From: Brachionus plicatilis
Taxonomy: Eukaryota > Rotifera > Eurotatoria > Ploima > Brachionidae
Length of the DNA stretch: 16,169 nt
Reading direction: 5' to 3'
Assembly (NCBI GenBank): GCA_010279815.1
Contig: QEOQ01000462.1
Span: forward strand, 49,248-65,416
This document shows positions 1 to 6,576 of this stretch, piece by piece. Numbering within the stretch: position 1 is the first letter of the stretch; each line of letters begins with the position of its first letter. The notes beneath the pieces are model-generated. The model had not been told where the DNA came from, ran no database searches, and saw only the letters and a list, made by a program, of their open reading frames with translations. Both the position numbers and the translations under genes were made by a program.

Positions 1-63
1 TTTTATAAACTTTAATTTTAATTCATCAAAAAAGGAAGAATGAAAGGGAAAATTTTTGTTCAG

Positions 64-223
64 TTTGTATTTGAATTTCACAATACCCAATATCGCAACT
101 AGTTCAAATAAAGAAACAACTGTAACTACTGTACAGCAAAATCAATTAACACCAAGAAACGTGGTAGAAAAAGGCTATCTCGGGACAAAAATGGAAAAAT
201 TATTAGACAAATTAAACAATTAA
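64..223 (+). CDS. Putative terminal exon of an unrecognised gene (5' part outside or not identifiable)
   Basis: An open frame runs to a TAA at 221-223. A pyrimidine-rich stretch ending in CAG at 61-63 could be its 3' splice site. The last residues read ...LTPRNVVEKGYLGTK then a Leu/Lys-rich end. Base composition is less AT-biased than the flanks. Positions 93-133 recur inverted at 12671-12711 with two base differences. Both change the peptide conservatively in this frame (Lys to Arg, Val to Leu) and neither adds a stop, which supports coding. I do not recognise the protein family. The upstream exons would lie left of the window. A chance ORF in a repeat cannot be excluded. Confidence 0.3.
93..133 (+). 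repeat. Block B, copy 1, of an inverted duplication
   Basis: These 41 bases match the reverse complement of 12671-12711 at 39 positions. The match stops sharply on both sides. In this copy block B is separated from block A (692-800) by 558 bases; in the other copy the two blocks are directly adjacent. Confidence 0.85.
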
Positions 224-652
224 TTCTTTTACACAGTTTTTTAGGCTATTAAATCGAATTTTTTATTAAACTTTTACTGTTAGAATAAAGACAAAAATTA
301 CAAAAATAAACGCTAATTTTTTATTATTTTTAATTTCGAATTTAAGTCAAATCCAGAAGAAATTCGAAATTATTCTAAGAATAAAAGCAAAATTTTGCGC
401 TTACTCTTAGTTTAAAGTCACGAGTCAAGGTTTATTCTAAAAAAAAATAAAAAAATTTTATAACATAGCTTGGATGGTATTAGTTCCACATTATTTGTGA
501 AAAATTATTTGTGAAATTAAATAATCTATCTGAACTAAAATTGGATTTTGTGAACAATTTTAAGATTAGGTGATTGAATCAAGTTATTTAATGCTCGGAA
601 CTAATAGAAAAATAAACAATCAAAGTTTATATTTTTGATTTTTTCTTAATTT
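224..652. other. Non-coding stretch with a short inverted repeat
   Basis: No gene is seen here. It contains a 10-bp perfect inverted repeat, TATTAGTTCC at 479-488 and GGAACTAATA at about 598-607, around 110 bases apart, which could be a small foldback element. Most of the stretch lies inside the 134-691 segment that is absent from the second copy of the flanking blocks. Confidence 0.5.
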
Positions 653-688
653 GAAGGAGCTTTAGCTCGGATAAATAAATAAATTTAT
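653..688 (+). mobile_element. Non-LTR retrotransposon 3' tail (solo fragment)
   Basis: GAAGGAGCTTTAGCTCGG is followed by a run of ATAA/AAAT repeats. The same arrangement occurs, in reverse orientation, at 1787-1820, 10508-10550 and 12730-12771: a near-palindromic GAGCTTAAGCTC core, a short GTAC-like spacer and an (AAATA)n tail. A short conserved end followed by a microsatellite-like tail is typical of 5'-truncated CR1/jockey-type LINEs or SINEs. The assignment is inferred from the recurring pattern only. Confidence 0.5.
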
Positions 689-691
689 ATG

Positions 692-800
692 CTATAATAA
701 TTTTAAAGTTTTTAATAAATAAATAATTAATTAAAATTCATTTATGATTTATCATCATCTTTTTGGCAGACAAATCATCTCCTTCAATCTCCTCTTCACC
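692..800 (-). repeat. Block A, copy 1, of an inverted duplication
   Basis: This is nearly identical to the reverse complement of 12561-12670, with about three differences including one indel in roughly 110 bases. It includes the short coding-like tail at 738-800 and a poly(A)-signal-rich 3' flank. Confidence 0.9.
738..800 (-). CDS. Short acidic C-terminal peptide, copy 1 (fragment of an unrecognised protein)
   Basis: Read on the minus strand, this encodes GEEEIEGDDLSAKKMMINHK followed by TGA, then AATAAA-like signals. The second copy at 12561-12623 encodes the same 20 residues with Ile to Val as the only change, although its flanks are unrelated. The acidic-then-basic tail looks like a protein C-terminus. 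In copy 1 a stop lies five codons upstream, so a splice acceptor (for example the AG four codons before) or truncation must be assumed. The family is not recognised. Confidence 0.3.
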   Translation of the reverse strand, partial: GEEEIEGDDLSAKKMMINHK

Positions 801-1063
801 GTTCAATCTATTTCAAATTAGATCAAAATTGATAATGGAATCAATATTGGTTCGATTTCATTCAGAAGATTGCGAAGACTTAAAAATATCAAAAAATTCT
901 TTGCATTTAAAAGTATAAATATAAATACAATATTCAAATTAATGACCCTTTTATTTTTATTTTTTATTTATTTTCCTTCATTCCCTTAGTAGCGATTTAT
1001 ATTTGTGATAAATAAAAATAATAATGATTTTTAAAAATTGTATTCAATAATTAGAAATTCAAT

Positions 1064-1255
1064 TATGGGTAATAATAGCGGTGTAGATGACCAACGATGC
1101 AGTAACCTCTGTGTCAGGTCGGAGCCGTTGCTCAAAAAGGTCCTGGAAAAGGAGATGAGCGCCTTTCCATTATTTAAGTACAAGGATAGAAAGAGACATA
1201 TCATTATTATTTTTATTGTATTATTTATACATTTGGATTCAACTGATCATTTTTG
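1064..1255 (+). CDS. Small ORF in a GC-richer island, function unknown
   Basis: An ATG at 1064 opens a frame of about 63 codons; an in-frame upstream ATG at 1038 also exists. Residues 1-45 are complex (VDDQRCSNLCVRSEPLLKKV) and the stretch 1075-1200 is clearly richer in G+C than its surroundings. The last 20 residues are AT-driven and hydrophobic. No domain is recognised. The same stretch can form several short hairpins (GAGC/GCTC at about 1121-1132; GGAAAAGG/CCTTTCC at about 1145-1168), so a structured non-coding RNA or a single exon of a larger gene are alternatives. Low confidence as a protein gene. Confidence 0.25.
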
Positions 1256-1403
1256 ATATCTAAAATAAAAGAATATTTTAAAAAGACAAAAATAAGTGGT
1301 AAAATATGTTTTGAAATTAAATTAAAAAAAATTTATTTCTAAACACAATTCGTTTTTATTTAAATAATAAAAAATTAGATTTTTAGTATTTCATATAGTT
1401 TTA

Positions 1404-1703
1404 CTAAATTAAATAATATGTATCATTTTTATCGAAAATTAGTCTTTTACAATTTTGTTTACCCCAAAATTCTCCAATATTTCTTACTATATTTCGACGA
1501 ATTGGCATTTCATTTTCCAAGTTCAGCATTAAACACATGTCACAGAAATTGCTATTTAGTAAACGATCTTTAAAAAGTACATATTTTTTCCATTTAAAAT
1601 AAGAATTATAGGCTGTTGTATTTTTATCAAGATATTTTAGATATTGGCCAAGTTCTTGGGGGTTTATGTAATCAAAAACATTAATAAAGCCTGATTTTGG
1701 TAC
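1404..1703 (-). CDS. Fucosyltransferase (GT10) last exon
   Basis: 100 codons including TAG, with no internal start codon. It begins VPKSGFINVFDYINPQELGQ, matching the family's segment that follows the donor-binding signature, and continues with LGQYLKYLDKN, YFKWKK and a C-terminal cysteine motif NFCDMC plus one further Cys (GKQNC), typical of GT10 disulfides. The 3' splice site is AACAAG at 1709-1704. Poly(A) signals on the minus strand (TTTATT on plus) lie at 1355-1360 and 1332-1337. The frame is intact. Confidence 0.88.
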   Translation of the reverse strand, partial: VPKSGFINVFDYINPQELGQYLKYLDKNTTAYNSYFKWKKYVLFKDRLLNSNFCDMCLMLNLENEMPIRRNIVRNIGEFWGKQNCKRLIFDKNDTYYLI

Positions 1704-4700
1704 CTTGTTTAATTTAAAATTAAATAAATATATTTTAAAATAGTAATATTTGTTCCGATTCGATTGATTTGCAGCTTAAATTATCTTTTATTTATTTATT
1801 TGTTTTTCGTACCGAGCTCAACTATTATTAGAAGGATCTTGTGAAGTAGAGGCTTTTTTGAATCCAAGAAATGTTCACCGTCTTCCTTAACTCTACCCAG
1901 TCGAAGAGATAGGACAAAATTTTTTAAGATTTATGTCTGATGCTTCACTCTTTAGTCTTTTTAAAAACAAGATTAATTCATTCTGTGAAATAAGATTTTT
2001 GAAATTACACTGACAATTATTTGGGAAAATGTGAACAATTGTTCACAAAAAAATGTGACCATGAGTATCAAGTCCAAAATGTGAACATTTTGTTCACATA
2101 ATCTCTGGTCACATATTTGGTGATCATAAGCTGGTCACATAAAAAAAAATATTCACCAAATTTTAGATTAAAAAAATAAAAATTAAATAGTTAAAAAAGT
2201 TTAAATCTAAACGCAGGAGAAAAAGCAATACATTATCGTGAAAAAGCAATGACTGAAATTACTACTTTTCAAGAAACTTTGAATGTAGTAAAAACAGCAT
2301 TCAGCAATCATGCAAACCCTGTACCGTGTGATTTATGTGAACAATTAATGAAAAAAATCAAGGGTATAAAGTTGCCTATGGCAAAAAAACATAATAAAAA
2401 AAGGAATTGAAATTTTTTTTTTCTTTATTTGCATTTAAAATTAAACTTTTATTCTAAAATTAATGTTCACAAAAAATAAAAACTGGACTCGAAAAATTTT
2501 TTTATTTTTTTATTTTTTTATTTATCCATTTTGGTCATCAAATATGTGACCAGAGATTATGTGAACAAAATGTTCACATTTTGGACTTGATACTCATGGT
2601 CACATTTTTTGTGAACAATTGTTCACATTTTCCACTAGACCCAATTATTTTTGAGGAATAAATAATAAAAGTTAGTTATTTTACTATCTATTTCAGTATC
2701 TATTAGATCAGAGTTTGGATTAAATATTGAAGATAGTATTTGCTCAAACATTTTGCTTTTAGTTTTTAATTTTACAATTACTTATTATTTGAGATCTAAG
2801 TTGAAATAGATTGAAGCTTTTTGTGACGAAAATTTTTTATTTTTTATCATAAAAAGCCTCCTTGAATTTTTTTCAATCTTAATAGTTTTGGATTTGAATG
2901 AAATTTGAAACTTTTTTTATTTAATGAGCTAAATTTTTGCTGGATTTGTAGAAATTTTTTGTAAAAAACAATTAATGATCAAACAGCGATTTTTAATTAT
3001 GAAACTTAATGACTTACCAGCCATTTTTAATAGGAAAGTACTCATACTAAGCTGCATTAAAACAAACGATTGGAAAAAACTTAACAAAAAATTTTTGTAT
3101 AATATGACTTACAAATTTTGCATACTGTCCACCTTCTAGAACAACAGGAATAATGTCATAGCGCAGTATTTCAAAAAATTTTTCGGTAATATAGCCATTA
3201 CAAATAGAATTTTCAAAAGAAAGATAAAACTTAAATTTTTTGCCAATGTGATGTTTACATTTTGAAAAAAATTTAAAGGATATGGGGCAATCGAGCATAT
3301 GAATGATAGTGGAAATTATCAGTTTGAATATTTTGAAGAAGCTCAAGAACTAATAAGGGTAATAATAAATTCAAGATTTTCATCTCAGGTAATTCACAAT
3401 ACATTGATAAGATATTCATCATGTTCATCAATGGATCCGATAAATTTTGCTTTGACTGCAGTAAACAAGATAATTTTGAGAATGATGATACAATTTTAAA
3501 CGATGACGACATTTCAGATACTGAATAATTGAAATAATAAAATAAAAAAAATATTTTTTGTCTTTTAAAAAAGTTATTTTATCCAGCTTTTTCCAATATT
3601 AAACCAATTGATTAATAAAACTTCTTTGATAGATAAAAGTTTTCCAAGAAGGGTTTCAATGCAGGATCTGATTTTCTAGTATGTTTTAGACACTGAGCAA
3701 CCCGAAAAAAATACATTTTTTTTTTGGGGAGTGTCCTTTGACATGGGGGTACCCGAGGGGTCTAAAGCGAGGCATAGCCAATTTTTGGTTTTTCAAGGAT
3801 AGTTCATTTTTTACGTGATTTTTTTGACTTGTTACTATTATTTTCAGATTTTTTGCTCTTTTCTGAACATTTTGGTGTATTTTTTATAAAAAAATGATAA
3901 AATTTGACCAAGTTATGGCTTAAAAACCTAATATACCCTTAAAAACTTCCGAAGGCTATAATTCATAAAATAAATACCTAGGACAAAAAATACACATATA
4001 TTTGGAATCAGCGCGTCAAGATCTACAAGAATCACTATAGAAAAGTTAAAAAATGTGAAAAGTCCTATTTTAGACCTGATTGCCCCATATCCTTTGTCAG
4101 TGCAGTTTTTTCCGCATTTACCATAAATACTTATAGGAATAAATTGTTTGAGTTTTTTAATAAAAATGTCTCGTCCACTGTTGGCTTTACAATGAGATAT
4201 AACAGCTGCAGCAAAACCTGTTTTTCCTTTTGAAAAATCTTTATTTTCATCAAAGCTAAAATTTCTTGCCCATTCAAACATTCTATATCCAGATGATGAC
4301 GATCTTGAAAATTCAGATTCCACTCGATAAGTAAATGTAAAATTAAAAATATTGTTGAATTTTGTATAGTTTGGAGAATGAATTGGAGATTCGAACTCTG
4401 CGAAAATCCAACGTTGATCTCTGGGTCTATATTGAGGGAATTGGAATTTCGTTCTTGCATGAAACACAACCAAGTCTGACTCGTTAAACTTTGTTCTGTC
4501 ATTTGTAATTTCACAGTTGAAAACAGGACATTCATTATTAACAAAGGGTTTTTTGTAACCTAATCCAAATAAAAAATCTTTCCAATGCCAAAATGGTGTC
4601 CATAACAAAATCTTTGGGACTCGAGAATAAGAGTTCAAGTTTTTAAAATCAATTGACTCGTTTAAATTTAAAGGAAATGATTGACCATATTCTACTTCGT

Positions 4701-4854
4701 CGATTACAATTTTGAAATTTTCAAATTTTTTTGAAAACCCAATACTTTTTTGAAGTTTAAAAATTTTCATATTTTCGGCAGGAAAAATTTTGTATACTAA
4801 AAATAATACTAACAAATAAAAAAAAATGCTCAATAAGAAAAAACAAAATTTCAT
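1404..4854 (-). CDS. Alpha-1,3-fucosyltransferase, GT10 family, three coding blocks; catalytic exon interrupted
   Basis: Predicted Golgi type II enzyme that transfers fucose from GDP-fucose to N-acetylglucosamine-containing glycans. Coding blocks on the minus strand are 4854-4093, 3277-3113 and 1703-1404, together about 408 residues, normal for GT10. Residues 5-21 form the membrane anchor. ILLWTPFW (82-89), the acceptor-side block RWIFAEFESP (148-157), SHCKANSGR (220-228) and YGKCG (244-248) precede the donor-binding signature FYLSFENSICNGYITEKFF (about 271-289). The C-terminal block contains NFCDMC. The third block starts at AAG|GTA in phase 0 after a perfect GTAAGT donor at 3112-3107 and continues the family alignment exactly (...GGQYAKF|VPKSGFINV...). 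Between blocks one and two lies an 815-bp segment with inverted repeats at its ends and no evident canonical splice sites at the joins. The gene may be disrupted in this copy, or that segment may be removed as an unusual intron. Confidence 0.85.
1787..1820 (-). mobile_element. Non-LTR retrotransposon 3' tail, inside the fucosyltransferase intron
   Basis: On the minus strand GTTGAGCTCGGTACG is followed by AAATA repeats, the same tail pattern as at 653-688, 10508-10550 and 12730-12771. The minus strand immediately upstream (plus 1821-1915) is of higher complexity and partly open in two frames, so it may be a remnant of the same truncated element. No RT motif is visible there. Confidence 0.45.
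2015..2022. repeat. Target-site duplication, left (AATTATTT)
   Basis: AATTATTT at 2015-2022 is repeated at 2643-2650, immediately outside a GGG...CCC-bounded element. With the adjoining C on both sides the duplication could be 9 bp. Confidence 0.65.
2023..2642. mobile_element. 620-bp DNA element with ~100-bp terminal inverted repeats (MITE-like)
   Basis: Positions 2024-2124 match the reverse complement of 2532-2632 almost perfectly. Each arm contains a perfect palindrome TGTGAACAATTGTTCACA and a second near-palindrome TGTGAACATTTTGTTCACA, as well as a TGTGACC / GGTCACA pair. The right end carries CACTAGACCC outside the arm; the left end seems to have lost part of this (GGGAAAATG). Ends of the form GGG...CCC, long arms and an 8-9-bp target duplication resemble Mutator-like or hAT-derived non-autonomous elements. 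It sits in the last intron of the fucosyltransferase gene, where it should be spliced out. The superfamily is an inference. Confidence 0.8.
2249..2410 (+). CDS. Small ORF carried by the inverted-repeat element (53 codons, CxxC, basic tail)
   Basis: ATG at 2249 and TGA at 2408-2410; the frame is open upstream to about 2195. The peptide has a CDLC motif (residues 27-30) and ends in a basic KKHNKKRN, suggestive of a zinc-knuckle half and a nuclear localisation signal. It is the only non-repetitive, less AT-biased sequence inside the element. It could be a remnant of the parent element's transposase or a captured exon (CAG at about 2214-2216 could be an acceptor). I do not recognise the family. 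Confidence 0.35.
   Translation: MTEITTFQETLNVVKTAFSNHANPVPCDLCEQLMKKIKGIKLPMAKKHNKKRN
2643..3051. other. Rest of the fucosyltransferase intron
   Basis: AT-rich intron sequence after the right target duplication (2643-2650). No gene or exon with family similarity is seen. The only splice-like features are at 3018-3051 on the minus strand, a 34-base stretch bounded by a good acceptor and a GTAAGT donor; it is described in the findings. Confidence 0.5.
3113..3277 (-). CDS. Fucosyltransferase (GT10) catalytic exon, second part
   Basis: 55 codons beginning FKFFSKCKHHIGKK and containing the GT10 donor-binding signature FYLSFENSICNGYITEKFF, then VVLEGGQYAKF, ending at a GTAAGT donor in phase 0. 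Upstream on the same strand the frame stays open through DCPIS, but those codons belong to an 18-bp inverted repeat and have no family counterpart. Joining directly to the first block ending CTDK gives the family-typical cysteine spacing (YGKCG, C, C, then KFYLSFEN). Confidence 0.88.
3275..4095. mobile_element. Inverted-repeat-bounded segment interrupting the fucosyltransferase exon
   Basis: AAAGGATATGGGGCAATC at 3275-3292 and its exact reverse complement at 4078-4095 bound the segment. The codons just outside belong to conserved GT10 blocks. Taking out 3278-4092 (815 nt) or 3275-4095 minus either AAA/TTT triplet leaves the protein frame intact. No clear target duplication is seen. Inside are a short plus-strand open tail (3389-3528) with a poly(A) signal, a GC-richer patch at 3729-3780 and AT-rich sequence. 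No transposase is recognised. It could be a MITE-like insertion, a non-canonical intron or a foldback rearrangement. Confidence 0.6.
3389..3528 (+). CDS. Candidate terminal exon with acidic tail inside the inserted segment
   Basis: After TTTTCATCTCAG (ending 3388) a frame runs to TAA at 3526-3528. It encodes FCFDCSKQDNFENDDTILN and then an acidic DDDISDTE end. AATAAA follows at about 3536. The acidic C-terminus and CFDC motif look protein-like, in contrast to the surrounding DNA. Upstream, plus-strand 3299-3358 is open in another frame, and a join across 3359-3388 would be only 30 nt and out of frame. The family is unknown. A relic inside a mobile segment is as likely as a live gene. Confidence 0.2.
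4093..4854 (-). CDS. Fucosyltransferase (GT10) first exon: anchor and acceptor domain
   Basis: 254 codons from the ATG at 4854. A short cytosolic end is followed by a hydrophobic anchor (residues 5-21), stem, and the N-terminal GT10 lobe up to YGKCGKNCTDK. Asn-X-Ser/Thr sites (NES, NYT, NFT, NFS, NCT) fit a secretory-pathway protein. The open frame continues to 3928 past CTDK as GYGAIR and then an unrelated hydrophobic stretch; that part lies in the inverted-repeat segment and is not family sequence. A possible donor CAG|GTCTAA follows the repeat at about 4077-4074 but has no in-frame partner. Confidence 0.85.
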
Positions 4855-5161
4855 TGCTTTTTTTAAAAATAAGTATCTAAAATATTTGTTACTAAAAATG
4901 ATAATTTTAGTTTATCAGTCTTTGTAAAATTACCAGCTGCATTTCTGTACCGAAAAGATGAAAAATTAAATAAAATTTTGAAAAATTTTGTTTTTAATTA
5001 TAGAAAAATAAAATAAATTAAAATCATGAACATGATATTCTTATTAATTTGTTATATTTAAACCTTAATATATAATAAAATGAACTGTTTAACTAAAAAT
5101 ATTCAATGATTTTTATTAAAAAAAAGTAATGAATGAAAACTTTATAAACAAAACTAATAAT
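4855..5161. other. Left part of the divergent intergenic region
   Basis: AT-rich sequence upstream of the fucosyltransferase ATG. It should hold that gene's promoter and 5' UTR, but no specific element can be named. No coding sequence is seen. Confidence 0.4.
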
Positions 5162-6009
5162 GGGTGGCCAAAAATGGTTGTCTTAAAATTCATTCAGAAA
5201 AAAAATGCTGAACGGACAATGATATAATAGTTAAATTTTGAGGGTTTACAGCTTTTTTTCTCTAGTTTCTGAAATTGATATTTTTTTATAAAACTTTCTT
5301 TTCAAAATTAGTTCACTCTGGCCTACTTATTGACCCTACCTGCGACCTAGGTTGTCCTCATAAGACACCATATAATAGTTGCGAGTTTAATATATCATTT
5401 TGTAGAGAATTTTTTATGATTAAAATGAGCTATAGATTGCTTTTTTCCATCTAGTTTTCGAGAAGATACAATCAAATAACACCAAAAAATGACCATTGTT
5501 CTAAAATCTAAAAATTTGGTTGTTTTATGTTTTTATCGAATAACTTTTGATTTATTTAAGGTATTATCTTAAAATTTTGTACACATTTTATAATTGAATT
5601 TTAGCTTTTAAATAAATATTTTTATAAAATAAAATATTTTTTTGAGTCTTTATTTTCAGTATTTTTTAAGCTTTAGTGTTAAATATCATTAAGTTGAAAA
5701 TTTTCGAGAGAACCAGGGGAAGTGACTGAATAAAATACTTTATTTAAAAACTTAAATTTTATCCTTTTTTTTTGATATAAAATATGTGATAGTGGCCTTG
5801 TCCTGATATGAAAAAATAAAGATAGAAACATAAGAAAAAACAAATCCTTTTTTTAATTTTATTGTGTACTTTACAATTTGATTTTAAATTGTTTTCTCGT
5901 TTGAATTTTAAATCTTTTAAACAAATTTGAATATAAACAAATTTTTTTTTCAAATTTTTTCACCATTTTTTTTCTGAATGAATTTTATAACAACCATTTT
6001 TGGCCACCC
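5162..6009. mobile_element. 848-bp DNA element with 47-bp terminal inverted repeats
   Basis: The left end 5162-5208 (GGGTGGCCAAAAATGGTTGT...) matches the reverse complement of 5963-6009 with two mismatches and one A-run length difference. The interior is AT-rich, has no transposase ORF, and carries the patch CTACCTGCGACCTAGG (5337-5352) and TTTTGTAGAGAATTTTTTATG (about 5399-5419), a pattern also seen near 10133. No convincing target duplication can be read. A non-autonomous cut-and-paste element is the simplest reading. It sits between the two divergent glycosyltransferase genes. Confidence 0.75.
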
Positions 6010-6576
6010 GTTAAATTAATGATGTTTTTAGTTCTCTTTTTTAAATCCTTAAGCGAAATTTTTTAAAAAACACAAAATTGCAAAAAGAAGTTAAAATTGT
6101 TTTAAAAATTAGCTTCAGGATTTAAAATAGGAGAAGTATAATAAAAAGAGATATAGAAACACCGTTACATAATTTTAATTATATCCTAAATTTTAATAAA
6201 TTTAATTTTTTTCAAAAGTAACTAATGGTTATTATTTTTTCAATTTTATTTTGATATAATTTTTTTTTATTGATTATGTAAGGTTTGATTTTCTTTTGTA
6301 TTTCCTTTCGTAAAATTCAGATAATTTAATATTTTTATATTTTAAACAATTTATGATGATGAGTAAGATTAGATTTAATTAGAGAAGGTCTGATAAAATT
6401 TTTGCTAAAAAAAAAAACAGATTTAGAATAAATTAAATCTCAGTTGTTGAAATTTTTAAATTGGTTTAAAAAAGAATTAAATAAAAATAATATTTCCATA
6501 TCAATCAACTTTCAGAATTATATTTTCGCCAATTAAATAAATTTGTATTTTTAGATATTAAAAATTATTTTTCGTC
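6010..6576. other. Upstream region of the GT92 gene
   Basis: Very AT-rich with homopolymer runs. It is the presumed promoter and 5' UTR of the gene starting at 6577. No specific motif or coding sequence is recognised. Confidence 0.4.

Noticed and set aside
840..865. GGTTCGATTTC resembling a tRNA B box
   Set aside because: No A box, acceptor stem or cloverleaf can be formed upstream.
1085..1180. SRP RNA domain IV-like GGTCGGA...GGTC, or a tRNA B box
   Set aside because: The conserved internal loop bases of SRP RNA and the tRNA A and B boxes are not matched; similarity is limited to a few bases.
3359..3388. 30-nt intron (GTAATA...TCTCAG) joining two plus-strand open frames
   Set aside because: Too short for animal splicing and the join is out of frame.
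3273..3512. 79-codon minus-strand ORF overlapping the fucosyltransferase exon
   Set aside because: It is out of frame with the GT10 signature and is a shadow; the opposite strand has the more protein-like frame.
4131..4544. 137-codon minus-strand ORF
   Set aside because: It is an alternative frame of the fucosyltransferase first exon, without recognisable features of its own.
5759..5953. 64-codon minus-strand ORF inside the 848-bp element
   Set aside because: Composition-driven (Lys, Phe, Tyr rich), overlaps homopolymer runs and shows no transposase feature.
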